Shown in pieces: positions 1-8,781 of a stretch of DNA of 64,000 nt. A model generated the notes under the pieces. That model had not been told where the DNA came from and did no database searches. It was given only the letters and a program-made list of their open reading frames with translations. This DNA comes from Mesorhizobium sp. Pch-S (lineage in GTDB: Bacteria > Pseudomonadota > Alphaproteobacteria > Rhizobiales > Rhizobiaceae), in contig NZ_CP029562.1 of NCBI RefSeq assembly GCF_004136315.1, positions 6,409,501 to 6,473,500 of the forward strand. The letters run 5' to 3'. Every line of letters starts with the position of its first letter. Within the stretch, counting starts at the first letter, position 1. Position numbers and translations under genes: made by a program.

Positions 1-990
1 TTGCCCCTGCCCGACCTGCTCCATCGGGCACAGAACGTTCACCGCAGCCGTTTCGACCCGACCGTGGTCGAAACGGCCAGCCTGCTCAGCGTCAAGACGG
101 GCGGTTGTCCGGAAGATTGCGGCTACTGCTCGCAGAGCGCGCATCACCAAACCGGCGTCAAGGCAACCAAGCTGATGGCAGTGGAGCGCGTGATCGAGGA
201 GGCAAAGCGCGCAAAAGCCGGTGGGGCGACACGATTTTGCATGGGGGCTGCCTGGCGCAGTCCGAAGGACCGCGACATGGACCGGGTTTGCGCCATGATA
301 GAAGGCGTCAGGGCGCTGGGCATGGAAACCTGCGTGACGCTCGGCATGCTGACCAGGTCCCAGGTCGAACGGCTGAATGAATCCGGCCTCGACTACTACA
401 ACCACAACATCGACACCTCGCGGGAATATTATCCCGAGATCGCCACCACCCGCACCATCGACGACCGCCTGGAGACGCTGGCGCTGGTACGCGCGGGTGG
501 CATCAAGGTCTGCTCCGGCGGCATTGTCGGCATGGGCGAGACCATGGCAGACCGTATCGCCATGCTGGTCATCCTGGCGACGCTGGAAACGCATCCGGAA
601 AGCGTTCCGATCAACATGTGGAACGAGGTCGAGGGCACGCCGGTGATGCAGAAGAGCCAGCCGGTCGAACCGATCGCCTTCGTGCGTCTGGTTGCGCTGG
701 CGCGCATTCTCATGCCGGAAAGCGTGGTGCGGCTTTCAGCCGGTCGCCATGCCATGAGCGACGAGTTGCAGGCGCTCTGCTTTCTGGCCGGTGCCAACTC
801 GATCTTCACCGGCGACGTGCTTCTGACCACCGGCAATCCGGAGCGCAACAAGGATTTCGCGCTGCTGAAAAAGCTCGGCATGCGTGCTGCCGAAGCGCCC
901 GTCCATGCACGCGCAGTTGATCAGCCGGGGCAAGGCAGCAGATCCCGCCCTCTGCCATCCCTGCCCTCGCTCGCGATTGGTGCGCCTTGA
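1..990 (+). CDS. bioB: biotin synthase BioB (5' end outside window)
   Basis: Radical-SAM enzyme that inserts sulfur into dethiobiotin, the last step of biotin synthesis. The visible 329 residues align from memory with E. coli BioB starting about 20 residues in. The CxxxCxxC motif binding the SAM-reducing 4Fe-4S cluster is at visible residues 36-43 (C36, C40, C43). The conserved [15 protein letters not shown] and VRLSAGR segments that supply 2Fe-2S ligands are all present. The TTG at base 1 is almost certainly an internal Leu codon, so the true start lies upstream. The stop overlaps the bioD start by four bases, so the two are translationally coupled. The C-terminal tail is Pro/Ser-rich and unremarkable. 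Confidence 0.95.
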   Translation: MPLPDLLHRAQNVHRSRFDPTVVETASLLSVKTGGCPEDCGYCSQSAHHQTGVKATKLMAVERVIEEAKRAKAGGATRFCMGAAWRSPKDRDMDRVCAMIEGVRALGMETCVTLGMLTRSQVERLNESGLDYYNHNIDTSREYYPEIATTRTIDDRLETLALVRAGGIKVCSGGIVGMGETMADRIAMLVILATLETHPESVPINMWNEVEGTPVMQKSQPVEPIAFVRLVALARILMPESVVRLSAGRHAMSDELQALCFLAGANSIFTGDVLLTTGNPERNKDFALLKKLGMRAAEAPVHARAVDQPGQGSRSRPLPSLPSLAIGAP

Positions 991-1631
991 GCGCACGCAT
1001 CGTCGTCACCGGCACCGACACCGATGTCGGCAAGACGGTTTTCGCTGCGGGGTTGACCAGGCTGCTTGGTGCTTCCTACTGGAAGCCCGTGCAGGCAGGA
1101 CTCGGCGGCGAAACCGACAGCGAAACCGTAGGCCGGCTCGGCGAAATTTCGTCGGGCCGCATCCTGCCGGAGAGATGGCGTTTGAACACGCCCGCCTCCC
1201 CGCATCATGCCGCGGCGGTCGATCGGGTTGCTATCATTCCTGAAGACCTTCATCTGCCGGAAATCGGCGGACCGCTGGTCATCGAAGGCGCCGGCGGCCT
1301 GCTGGTGCCATTGACGCAGACCACCACCTTCGCCGACGTCTTCTCGCGCTGGAAGGTGCCGGTCGTGCTGTGCGCCCGCACCCGGCTCGGAACCATCAAC
1401 CACACACTTCTGTCGCTGGAGGCGCTGCGGGTACGCAACGTGCCCGTTCTGGGCGTCGCCTTTATCGGTGACGCCGAACCCGAGACCCAAAGCATCATCG
1501 GCAAGCTCGGCGGAACGAGAATCCTGGGCCGCCTGCCCATGCTTGCCCCACTGACCCCGGCGATTTTGCAGCAAGCTTTCGCCGACGCCTTTCACCCTGA
1601 TGATTTTCTGACCGCTCGATCAACACGGTGA
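987..1631 (+). CDS. bioD: dethiobiotin synthetase BioD
   Basis: ATP-dependent carboxylase closing the ureido ring of 7,8-diaminopelargonate to give dethiobiotin, the substrate of BioB. The P-loop GTDTDVGKT is at residues 9-17, followed by KPVQAG at 33-38, which carries the substrate-binding Lys region, and an [10 protein letters not shown] segment. Length is 214 aa, normal for the family. The start is a TTG inside the overlap with the bioB stop; no better in-frame start is seen. Many rhizobia have bioB-F-D-A-Z; here bioD follows bioB directly and no bioF, bioA or bioZ follows within the window. Confidence 0.93.
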   Translation: MSARIVVTGTDTDVGKTVFAAGLTRLLGASYWKPVQAGLGGETDSETVGRLGEISSGRILPERWRLNTPASPHHAAAVDRVAIIPEDLHLPEIGGPLVIEGAGGLLVPLTQTTTFADVFSRWKVPVVLCARTRLGTINHTLLSLEALRVRNVPVLGVAFIGDAEPETQSIIGKLGGTRILGRLPMLAPLTPAILQQAFADAFHPDDFLTARSTR

Positions 1632-1743
1632 GGTTGAGTGAAGATGGCTACGGAACCACAACCGTGCTGGAACGTTTCTGTGCGTTCCCTGCCGAGGCCA
1701 GCGTTCGTTTTTGGCCTCTTTCCATTTTCAGAAAGGCCTTCCG

Positions 1744-2046
1744 ATGCACAATTTGCTTGCGTTCAAGCATGTCGTCGTCACAGCCGAAGTTGGCGACAAG
1801 CGTGAAATCTCTTCGCTTTGCGACATGATCGAGTTCCTGACCGAGTGGGCCAAGACAGGCGAGAGCAAGACCTGGGAGATCGCCATGAAGGCATGCAACG
1901 CTGCACAATCGGGCGAGCTCGATCCTCAGATCGCACGCAATGCGTTCATCGCCTTTGCCCGCCGCTCCAAGATCCTCGTCCCCGAGGACACCAAATACAT
2001 CACCGTAAAGCCCAGCGTCGCCGGCTTTGGCGGATTCGCGATGTAG
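1744..2046 (+). CDS. DUF982 domain protein
   Basis: Protein of 100 aa that fits the DUF982 pattern common in rhizobia: a short beta-rich N-terminus, a central region ending in a hydrophobic helix with Trp (FLTEWAK), then AMKACNAAQSG and ARNAFIAFARRSKILV. Function of the family is unknown. The ATG at 1744 is preferred over an in-frame TTG at 1711 because a GAAAGG ribosome site sits about 7 bases before it. It lies 112 bases after bioD on the same strand; a functional link to biotin synthesis is not implied. Confidence 0.75.
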   Translation: MHNLLAFKHVVVTAEVGDKREISSLCDMIEFLTEWAKTGESKTWEIAMKACNAAQSGELDPQIARNAFIAFARRSKILVPEDTKYITVKPSVAGFGGFAM

Positions 2047-2143
2047 CGGCGCCAAGCGACGAGGTCGCTTGCTGCATTTCGGATGCTGACGTAAGAACTG
2101 AGCCAAGTGATTTGCCCGTGTTCGATGGGAATGCCGACCAGCA

Positions 2144-2326
2144 ATGCTCGTTAAGTTCGCCTTTGATCTTATGTGTCAGGGATGTGTCAGCATCTCTCAC
2201 TCGAGCATGTGGCTGCTGGCCGGCATAGCTGTCGCACTGCTCCTGCAGTGGTTGTGCATCAGCCTCGTGTTGAGCCTGTTTCGCTCTTTCCCGACGCGCG
2301 TTCGCAGGTTCCTGGACAGACGCTGA
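2144..2326 (+). CDS. possible small single-span membrane protein
   Basis: Open frame of 60 codons in the 405-base stretch between the DUF982 gene and tRNA-Leu. It encodes one strongly hydrophobic segment (roughly residues 22-46, WLLAGIAVALLLQWL onward) followed by an Arg-rich tail, the layout of a small inner-membrane protein with the positive end inside. Internal ATGs at 2174 and 2207 would shorten it to 50 or 39 aa. No clear ribosome site and no family recognised; it may be chance. The rest of the gap holds a direct repeat of ATGTGTCAG (2170-2190 area) and nothing else I can name. Confidence 0.3.
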   Translation: MLVKFAFDLMCQGCVSISHSSMWLLAGIAVALLLQWLCISLVLSLFRSFPTRVRRFLDRR

Positions 2327-2451
2327 CCTCGCCGCCACGGCTATGATGCGGCTGACATCGCCAAGCTTACCCGATCGCAGGATCGGACAAGTTTCGTCAG
2401 CGCCGCAAAACAGGTTGACTACTCTCTCCAAGTCATTGAAGTGACAGCCGC

Positions 2452-2537
2452 GCGGACGTGGCGGAACTGGTAGACGCAAGGGACTTAAAATCCCTCGATC
2501 CTCGATCGTACGGGTTCGATTCCCGTCGTCCGCACCA
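2452..2537 (+). tRNA. tRNA-Leu (anticodon UAA)
   Basis: An 86-base cloverleaf. The acceptor arm GCGGACG (2452-2458) pairs with CGTCCGC (2527-2533), followed by discriminator A and an encoded CCA (2535-2537). The anticodon loop in GGGACTTAAAATCCC gives TAA, reading UUA/UUG leucine codons. A long variable arm (class II tRNA) and a T-loop GGTTCGATTCC are visible. Confidence 0.96.
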
Positions 2538-2787
2538 CCCCGAAAACTAAATTTCAAACAAATAGATAGCCGGATCCATTGCTGCTGGCACGAGCCGCCG
2601 TTCAGCCCTTGGCCAAGCAAAGTTCGAGACTTGCCGAGCCGGCACGCCTCGTGTCCCTGACGCGGGACTGCTGCAAAGCTTACAAATCCGTATGATTGCG
2701 GCGACGCGGCCGTAAGCTGCCGCGTCCAATCTGTTCCCCGACGTCCTTCGAACGCTTCTTTCCGGCGGCGGCATCGAAACGGTCGCC

Positions 2788-3786
2788 GTGCGCAGCATCC
2801 GCTTGGCGCGCGCCACGATGATATCGGCGTTGGGAAGCGCGCTCCTCATGACACCCCCTGAAAATCCACCGCGCGTCGAGTTTTCGCGCAGAAAACACTC
2901 GATGCTCCGGCAGCGGCTGAACAACTGGGTCCGTACGGCAAAGCGCGTTGTCGTACGGCGCATTTTCCGGCAGGAAATCTCGGCCATCAACTGCGCGCTC
3001 GGTATCGAGCCGTTCTGCCACGTTCTTGGGGCCTATCCGGAGATTCCGTTCAAACCGGTGCGCCCCTACCTCGTTGCCGGTCTCAGGCCTGCGGAGCGCG
3101 CTGCCGCGGTCATCGGGCACTATGCGGCTGCATTCCGTCTCATGAAGACGGAGGCGTTCGTCCAGAGCCACATCGCAAGCAAGCGGCTGCTGACGCTGCA
3201 AGCCGCCGCGGGCGAAATCACGGTGGACCTCACCGGCCAGCAGGGACTGTATCGCGAAGCCGAATGGCGACTTCTGGTGTCATGGGACGGACGAGCCATC
3301 GTCGAGATGGGTCTTGCGATCGTCGACAGCCACCTTCTTCGACTTGAAGGAACGATGGGCCCAGTCCTGTGGATCGGTGCCATCAAGACGGTAGCGGCCG
3401 GGGCACACGGGCTCGAGGATGCCCGAGCACTGACCAGAAACCTGGCTGGCTTGCGACCCAAAAGCCTGTTGCTGCTCGTGGCACAATGCCTGGCCGCCGG
3501 CCTGAAGCTCTCAGGTGTTTTTGCCGCGTCGAACCGGGGCCACGTGTTTGCGACCGACCCCGGACTGCGCCGCCGCATCTCGGCGGATTACGATGGTTTC
3601 TGGATGGAATCGGGAGGCAAACGCGTGCAGCCGACGATCTTCCAGCTCCCACAGACCAAGATCCGGCGTTCTCTCGGCGAGTACAAACCCAACAAGCGTG
3701 CCCAGATCAGGCGACGACATCAGCTTGAGATCGAGATCGAGCAGAATGTGCATGAGGCCCTCCTGCCACTGCTGCATCAACACTAG
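2788..3786 (+). CDS. VirK/YbjX family protein (DUF535)
   Basis: Protein of up to 332 aa with the DUF535 signature: an internal region around residues 85-125 with Tyr/Pro-rich start and HYAAAF, and a C-terminal stretch with GLKLSGVFAASNRGHV followed by DYDGFWMESGG. Family members include Shigella VirK and E. coli YbjX, linked to envelope stress or virulence-protein localisation, but no biochemical activity is established. GTG at 2788 is the longest start; ATG at 2818 or 2848 is possible, and the last has a GGGAAG about 10 bases upstream and may be the true one. It is monocistronic, downstream of the tRNA. Confidence 0.8.
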   Translation: MRSIRLARATMISALGSALLMTPPENPPRVEFSRRKHSMLRQRLNNWVRTAKRVVVRRIFRQEISAINCALGIEPFCHVLGAYPEIPFKPVRPYLVAGLRPAERAAAVIGHYAAAFRLMKTEAFVQSHIASKRLLTLQAAAGEITVDLTGQQGLYREAEWRLLVSWDGRAIVEMGLAIVDSHLLRLEGTMGPVLWIGAIKTVAAGAHGLEDARALTRNLAGLRPKSLLLLVAQCLAAGLKLSGVFAASNRGHVFATDPGLRRRISADYDGFWMESGGKRVQPTIFQLPQTKIRRSLGEYKPNKRAQIRRRHQLEIEIEQNVHEALLPLLHQH

Positions 3787-3843
3787 CAGCTCGACCTTTC
3801 CGACATGGTTTCCTTTCGCGAGCGACCTTGCTAGCCTGTCGCC

Positions 3844-4182
3844 ATGAAAGCGATCGCCCCGAGGCCTCTGGCCAGCGCGTTTCTGCTTGGCTTGCCCTTG
3901 CTGGCAGGCTGTGGCTCGATGAGATCGGTTGACCCTGCGCAATATGCGTCGATGAATTGCGCCGAACTCAACGTCGCGCTGGGCGAACTGGCAACCGGAG
4001 TGACTTCCACCGCGATCAGCCGCGCCAACATCTCGAACACCCGCATCCCCTTCTGGCTGCCCGGCGGCCAGAAGGCGGTTTCCGTACTCAAGGACCGACG
4101 AACAGCGGATATCGAACGCCTGCAGGCGCAGGAAGCAGCCATCGAAGCCAGCCGCAGGCAACGTTGCCCGCGCGAACTTTGA
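3844..4182 (+). CDS. small lipoprotein, unknown function
   Basis: Protein of 112 aa starting with a short basic region, a hydrophobic stretch, and a lipobox LLAGC ending at Cys23, so it should be lipid-modified and held at the inner or outer membrane. The mature part has a predicted helical C-terminal half rich in Ala, Gln and Arg (about residues 85-112). No family recognised; small lipoproteins of this kind are common in rhizobia. It converges on the Nudix gene that follows. Confidence 0.7.
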   Translation: MKAIAPRPLASAFLLGLPLLAGCGSMRSVDPAQYASMNCAELNVALGELATGVTSTAISRANISNTRIPFWLPGGQKAVSVLKDRRTADIERLQAQEAAIEASRRQRCPREL

Positions 4183-4184
4183 GC

Positions 4185-4200
4185 CTACGCGCTCGCGTAG
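4185..4200. terminator. short hairpin between convergent genes
   Basis: CTACGCG (4185-4191) and CGCGTAG (4194-4200) form a 7-bp stem with a 2-base centre, followed by CCCTTT. It sits between the ends of two convergent genes and could act as a weak two-way terminator; the T-run is poor. Confidence 0.35.
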
Positions 4201-4204
4201 CCCT

Positions 4205-4786
4205 TTAGGCGAGCACGCCCGGATTGAGTTTCAGATGCTGTAGCAACAGGATCGTCTTGGCGTCGATGATGCGCCCATCCAAAATCGCTGCCAGCGCGTC
4301 ATCGACCGGCATCTCAAGCACCTCGATATCTTCTCCCTCGTCCGGCGCGCCTCCACCTTCGGAGATGCGGTCCGCTGGCGTGTAGCGTGCAGCGAAAAGC
4401 CATAGTCTCTCCGTAACGCTGCCGGGGCTCATGTAGGGCGTGAACACGAGCTTCACACCGTTGAGCCGATAGCCCAACTCTTCTTCCGCCTCCTTGCGGA
4501 TGCAGGTTTCAGGGTCATCCTTGTCGAGCAGGCCTGCACAGACTTCGATCAGCGGCTCCTTGTGGCCGGTGACGAAGGCAGGCCAGCGGAATTGCCGCAC
4601 CAGAAGCACCGTGCCGCGGTCCGGATCGAAAGGAAGTATGGCGGCACCATCGCCGCGATCGTAGGTCTGGCGCACCTGCGTCTCCCAGACGCCGTCGCGG
4701 CGGCGGTAATCGAAGGTGGTCTTTTTCAGAATGGCCCAGTCGTCGGAAAGGATTTCCTGCGAACGGATGCGGATGCGGTCGTCCAT
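4205..4786 (-). CDS. nudK: Nudix hydrolase, NudK / ADP-ribose pyrophosphatase type
   Basis: Protein of 193 aa that follows E. coli NudK (GDP-mannose and ADP-sugar pyrophosphatase) along its whole length: early EILSDDW, then VYDRG-like TYDRGDGA, VRQFRWP, and the Nudix box at residues 85-106 with EAEEELGY. The first acidic residue of the box is Asp rather than Glu, and the usual Arg before the REUXEEXGU core is Lys; the latter is also found in NudK. MSPGSVTE follows. ATG at 4786 is chosen because homology begins there; an upstream in-frame start at 4864 would add an unrelated 26-residue tail. Confidence 0.85.
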   Translation of the reverse strand: MDDRIRIRSQEILSDDWAILKKTTFDYRRRDGVWETQVRQTYDRGDGAAILPFDPDRGTVLLVRQFRWPAFVTGHKEPLIEVCAGLLDKDDPETCIRKEAEEELGYRLNGVKLVFTPYMSPGSVTERLWLFAARYTPADRISEGGGAPDEGEDIEVLEMPVDDALAAILDGRIIDAKTILLLQHLKLNPGVLA

Positions 4787-4943
4787 GCTTGCCTCGTCTT
4801 GGGGGATGCGGTGGGATAGCGTGCAACGGGCCGCACCGCAATGACGTCCGGTCGGCTGGGCCAACAGCCTGCATTGCGCACAATCTGGCGCACAACGCCG
4901 CCTTTGGCCTAGAGAGAAAAGACCACATCAAACTGGAGCCATC

Positions 4944-6047
4944 ATGACAGCTGCCCTCTTCCAGCCCATTTCGCTCGATGGCCTCGAACTACCGAACCGC
5001 ATCGCGGTGGCGCCGATGTGCCAGTATTCGGCTGATGACGGCTCCGCCACCGACTGGCATCTCTACCACTGGATGAACCTTGCCATGTCGGGCGCCGGCA
5101 TGATCACGGTGGAAATGACAGATGTCGAGCGGCGCGGCCGCATCTCGCATGGCTGCCTCGGCCTCTATTCGGACCACAACGAAGCGGCGGCCAGGCGCGC
5201 CCTGGATGCTGCGCGCCGTGTCGCGCTGCCCGGTGCCAAGTTCGGCGTGCAGCTTGCCCATGCCGGGCGCAAGGCTTCCTGCCAGCGGCCCTGGGAGGGC
5301 GGCGGTCCACTGAAGCCGGAACAGGATCCATGGCCGGTCGTCTCGGCTTCAGCCATCGCCTACGATACCGGCTGGCAGGTGCCACACGAACTGAGCGATG
5401 AGGAAGTGCTGGGCGTCATCCAGCGCTTTGCCGAGGCGGCCAGGCGCGCCGACCGCGCCGGCTTCGACTTCATCGAACTTCACGCTGCCCATGGCTACCT
5501 GATCTTCCAGTTTCTGTCGCCGCTCTCCAACCGGCGCACCGACCGCTGGGGCGGTTCGCTTGAGAACCGCATGGGTTTTGCGGTGGAGATCGCTAAGGCC
5601 GTGAAGGCGGCAGCGCCCAGGCTGATGCTGGGCGCCAGGCTGTCGGTGAAGGAATGGGTGGATGGCGGCTTCGACGTGCCCGATGCGATCGAGGTCGCAA
5701 AGGCCTTGAAAGCCATTGGCCTGGCCTATCTGTGCTGCTCCAGCGGCGGCAATTCTCCGCTGCAGAAACTGCCCACCGGCGCCGGTTATCAGGTGCATCT
5801 CGGCGAGGCGGTGCGCAACGCGGTCGGCATCACCACACGCACGGTCGGTCTCATCACCGACCCGGAGCACGCCAATGCCGTCGTCAAGGACGGCAAGGCC
5901 GATATCGTCGCACTCGGGCGGGCTTTCCTGGCCGATCCGCGCTGGGGTTGGCGTGCCGCAGCGAGCCTCGGCGAAAAGATCCAACCCGCGCCCCAGCTTG
6001 CCCGCGCCGTCACCACCATGGAGCATTGGATCCGTGACGAGGACTAA
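4944..6047 (+). CDS. NADH:flavin oxidoreductase, old yellow enzyme, YqjM-like class
   Basis: FMN-dependent ene-reductase that reduces activated C=C bonds with NAD(P)H. Length 367 aa. The N-terminal APMCQYS places Cys26 and Tyr28 at the exact positions that tune flavin redox and bind substrate in the YqjM (thermophilic-like) class. ELHAAHGYLIFQFLSP and NRRTDRWGGSLENR follow, and the C-terminal phosphate-binding segment VALGRAFLADP is intact. It is divergent from nudK, separated by 157 bases. The physiological substrate cannot be inferred. Confidence 0.92.
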   Translation: MTAALFQPISLDGLELPNRIAVAPMCQYSADDGSATDWHLYHWMNLAMSGAGMITVEMTDVERRGRISHGCLGLYSDHNEAAARRALDAARRVALPGAKFGVQLAHAGRKASCQRPWEGGGPLKPEQDPWPVVSASAIAYDTGWQVPHELSDEEVLGVIQRFAEAARRADRAGFDFIELHAAHGYLIFQFLSPLSNRRTDRWGGSLENRMGFAVEIAKAVKAAAPRLMLGARLSVKEWVDGGFDVPDAIEVAKALKAIGLAYLCCSSGGNSPLQKLPTGAGYQVHLGEAVRNAVGITTRTVGLITDPEHANAVVKDGKADIVALGRAFLADPRWGWRAAASLGEKIQPAPQLARAVTTMEHWIRDED

Positions 6048-6148
6048 GCCTTGGCCGCCACTTGCCGGCTAAGGCCGCGAGAGGTTGAAATCCGTCTCAA
6101 AGTGCAGGAAAGTCCAGATCAGGAGGAGCGCCGGCACCGGAGGCTTTC

Positions 6149-6400
6149 ATGGCGAAGTTGACCTACAAGATCGTCGAGCATGATGGGGGGTGGGCCTATA
6201 AGGTCGGCGACACGTATTCGGAGACCTTTCCGAGCCACTCCGATGCGCTGCAGGCGGCCCAGATCGCTTCCTCCGAACAGCGGATTGCCGGCCAGACCGA
6301 TGGCATCGAATATGAAGACGCCAACGGCAAGTGGCACTCGGAACTCGCTGACGGACGCGACAGGCCCGACACGGAAGTCCGGGACGATTCCGCGGCCTGA
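6149..6400 (+). CDS. small DUF2188-like protein
   Basis: Protein of 83 aa starting at ATG 6149. The pattern is YKIVEHDGGWAYKVGD, then a Phe-Pro-Ser-His segment and a helix with DALQAAQIAS, followed by an acidic, disordered-looking tail. This resembles DUF2188 proteins, where a strand pair reads a query sentence-like GWxVK and ends in a helix. Function unknown. The upstream segment has AGGAGG 22-28 bases before the ATG, farther than usual. Confidence 0.6.
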   Translation: MAKLTYKIVEHDGGWAYKVGDTYSETFPSHSDALQAAQIASSEQRIAGQTDGIEYEDANGKWHSELADGRDRPDTEVRDDSAA

Positions 6401-6413
6401 CAGCCGAAGACGC

Positions 6414-7394
6414 TCAGGCTGAAACGCGCCCGCCGAAAGCACGTTCGGCAATGCGGCGGATGAAGCTGGCCACCTGCTCAGGGCCGATGAACTGCGGCAT
6501 GTGACCGAGGTTGTCTGCGACCTCCAGTTCCAGCCCCTCGATCTTTTCCTTGGCCGGCGTGCCCTGCACGTCGAGCGAGATGATGGGATCGACCCCACCG
6601 AACAACAACCCGGACGGTACCTTGATCTCGTTGTATCGCTCCGAAAGGCGCGGCAAATCCATCTCGATCACCGCGAAATCGGTTGCGCTGGCATAGTAGT
6701 GGCTGGGGCGCAGCCCGATATAGCCACCATTTTCGGTCATGTAATCTTTCGGCGGCGGGTGCGGCGCAAAGATCAACTCCATCGTCTTCATGCCGTATTT
6801 GAGCCCTGCCGGCGCCGAGACCGTATGTGCGAGAATAAAACGCTTCAACGGCGAGGATACAAACAGCGCCTTGAATTCCGGCCTGAGCTCGACTTCCCTG
6901 TGTGTGAGCGCCGCCAGGAGCACGAGACCTGAAATCGCTTCCGGATGCTCGACGGCGATCGCCAGAGCCACCGAACCGCCCAGCGAATGGCCGACGATCA
7001 CCGGTTTCTCGAGGCCGAGTTTTTCCATGAAAGCGCAGACGACTTCCGCCTGTTCGGGCAGGCGGCCGGTCGAACCCCGTGCGCGTGTCGAATAACCGGA
7101 ACCCGGCCGGTCGAGTGCGATCAGCCGATAGCCCGGCCCAAACACCTTGAACAACGGATGCGTGAAATGATGCAGTTGCGCACCAAGCCCATGCAGGAAA
7201 ACGATGGGAGGCCCCTCACCGACATCGACGTAGTGAATGCGGTTGCCCTTGATGTCGATAAACTTGCCTGCAGGCGGCATGGTGCGCTCGACCCAGGCGA
7301 CGATGCGGCGTGTCCTGAAAACGAAATAGCCAACGACGGCGAGGCAAGCCAAGGCGATGGCGGCCAGCAACCAAAGAAGCACTGTCAGCAACAT
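6414..7394 (-). CDS. membrane-anchored alpha/beta hydrolase
   Basis: Protein of 326 aa with an N-terminal transmembrane segment (about residues 3-26) followed by a basic RTRR, so the catalytic domain probably lies anchored at the inner membrane. The fold is visible: oxyanion HGLG at 68-71, nucleophile elbow GHSLGG with Ser137, Asp in the GGVDPI region and a C-terminal GHMPQF supplying His. The substrate is unknown; esterase, epoxide hydrolase or haloperoxidase-like enzymes share this fold. It ends close to the DUF2188-like gene, convergent. Confidence 0.85.
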   Translation of the reverse strand: MLLTVLLWLLAAIALACLAVVGYFVFRTRRIVAWVERTMPPAGKFIDIKGNRIHYVDVGEGPPIVFLHGLGAQLHHFTHPLFKVFGPGYRLIALDRPGSGYSTRARGSTGRLPEQAEVVCAFMEKLGLEKPVIVGHSLGGSVALAIAVEHPEAISGLVLLAALTHREVELRPEFKALFVSSPLKRFILAHTVSAPAGLKYGMKTMELIFAPHPPPKDYMTENGGYIGLRPSHYYASATDFAVIEMDLPRLSERYNEIKVPSGLLFGGVDPIISLDVQGTPAKEKIEGLELEVADNLGHMPQFIGPEQVASFIRRIAERAFGGRVSA

Positions 7395-7505
7395 CAGCAG
7401 CCTCTAATCCAGAGCTCGTCGCATATCGAGGTTTCGAGATCGCTGCTGTCAAGACAGGCCGAGGCGCATCAAACGGCAAAGCCCGCATGTGCCGGGCAAA
7501 ACTGT

Positions 7506-7537
7506 GGAAATCCGGGCTGGCGGCAGCCCGGATTTCC
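7506..7537. terminator. strong 14-bp hairpin
   Basis: GGAAATCCGGGCTG (7506-7519) and CAGCCCGGATTTCC (7524-7537) are perfect inverted repeats with a 4-base loop. It lies 128 bases beyond the stop of the minus-strand gene at 7665 and 112 bases before the alpha/beta hydrolase start. It can act as a transcription barrier between the two, but there is no T-run on either strand, so intrinsic termination is uncertain. Confidence 0.5.
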
Positions 7538-7664
7538 TGCTGGTCCGTAAAGCCCCGCCCAGGAACCAGACCACGCCGCGTCAAGGTAGTGGATAAGCGG
7601 CGACCTGGGCATACGGCAAATGACGTATTTCGGAGGGGCACTTACAAAAAACTTCGTCGAACGC

Positions 7665-8048
7665 TTAGCGGGGAAAGTGCGCTTCGTAACCGGCAGGATA
7701 ATAACCGCCATCGTCACCGTTGCCGAACAACTGGCCCTCACCGGTTGCGTTGCGCAGGCGCTGCGAGATGTCGTCGAGGCGTGCGAGCAATTCGCGCGAT
7801 CCGTTGCCTCGTGCCGCCTCGTTCCGAACCTGTGTCGCCTCTGCCTCCAATTCGCGGGCCTTCGCCACGTCGACGAATTTCAACCTGGCTGCGTTACGGG
7901 CACCCTGGCTGACACCCTCCGCCTGGTTGAAGATTGCCCGCGCCGCGACGTCAGTTGGAGCCGCGGAGCGTTCTGCCGCCAGCGCGCCGTCGGCGATTGG
8001 AACCAAAGCGACAACGGCCGCGATGAGAAAAATCCTGGAAGAAGACAT
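7665..8048 (-). CDS. small secreted protein, copy A of tandem pair
   Basis: Protein of 127 aa with a classical signal peptide (residues about 1-24, hydrophobic core followed by GALAAE). The mature part is mainly helical, with NQAEGVSQGARNA, KARELEAEA and RGNGSRELLARLDDIS, and ends in a Gly/Tyr-rich tail, GNGDDGGYYPAGY then HFPR. ATG at 8048 is chosen over an upstream in-frame ATG because the signal peptide starts there and AAGGAA lies five bases before it. It is a paralogue of the next gene. No family recognised; function unknown. Confidence 0.7.
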   Translation of the reverse strand: MSSSRIFLIAAVVALVPIADGALAAERSAAPTDVAARAIFNQAEGVSQGARNAARLKFVDVAKARELEAEATQVRNEAARGNGSRELLARLDDISQRLRNATGEGQLFGNGDDGGYYPAGYEAHFPR

Positions 8049-8108
8049 GACTGTTCCTTGGATAATGAGCTGCACCGTCGTGCTCGACATGCCGCTGCCG
8101 GATCGTCA

Positions 8109-8200
8109 GGTTCCACCTGTCGCGATTTCCGCCGGCAGTTCCCGATCCGCGAGCATTCAATGCCGCAGGCAAACCGGTGTTCCACGCTCACACGAATATT
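8109..8200. repeat. duplicated upstream region, copy A
   Basis: This segment upstream of copy A shares blocks in the same order and orientation with 8782-8879: GGTTCCACCTGTCGCGATTT at its left end, then GTTCCCGATCCGC, then GGTGTTCCA and GCTCAC. The promoter region therefore appears to have been duplicated with the gene. Confidence 0.75.
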
Positions 8201-8290
8201 ACCGGGTGGTCCGCCAACGCCTCCCGGACAAGATGATGCCCGCCCCATCGAAACACGAACGGAGCGGGCATTCTGGACTATAGGCGCGAC

Positions 8291-8713
8291 CTATCGCGGG
8301 AAGCTGGAGCTGTATCCGTCGGGGTAGTATCCGCCGTCACCGCCATTGCCGTTGGGCGTCGCTTCGCCGGTGGCGGCGCGAAGGCTTTGCGACACATCAT
8401 CCAGGCGGGCCAGCAGAGCGCGCGAACCGTTGCCACGCGCTGCCTCGCCACTGATCTGCCGCGCCTCGGACGCAAGTTCGCGCGCCTTCGACGCGTCGAT
8501 GAGATTGAGCTGTTCGGCATCGCGGATGCCCTGCCCCACCCCTTCAGCCTGATTGTAGATCGTCCGCGCCATGGCGCCGTCCGAGCTGGATACCGCGACG
8601 GCGTGAGCCGATAGACGGACATGGCGATGCTCGGCCGCCAACGCACCGTCGGCGATCGGAACCACGGCCACAACCGAGGCCAGAAGAAGAAGCCTGGAAG
8701 AGAAAGAAGACAT
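8291..8713 (-). CDS. small secreted protein, copy B of tandem pair
   Basis: Protein of 140 aa with a signal peptide (about residues 1-27) and the same helical core as copy A: NQAEGVGQGIRDAEQL, KARELASEA, ARGNGSRALLARLDD. It ends in the same type of tail, NGNGGDGGYYPDGY then SFPR. It has an insertion of about 12 residues after the signal peptide relative to copy A. The two genes are separated by 242 bases and each carries its own copy of the upstream region. Unknown function; probably periplasmic or exported. Confidence 0.7.
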   Translation of the reverse strand: MSSFSSRLLLLASVVAVVPIADGALAAEHRHVRLSAHAVAVSSSDGAMARTIYNQAEGVGQGIRDAEQLNLIDASKARELASEARQISGEAARGNGSRALLARLDDVSQSLRAATGEATPNGNGGDGGYYPDGYSSSFPR

Positions 8714-8781
8714 GGGTTGTTCCTATTGCGATTGGAACAAGCGACGTCCGCTCCGCAGCCCGTTCCGCTGCTGGACCGTCT

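Noticed and set aside
1..3. TTG at the left edge as the start of bioB
   Set aside because: Known BioB proteins extend about 20 residues further upstream; the codon fits an internal Leu.
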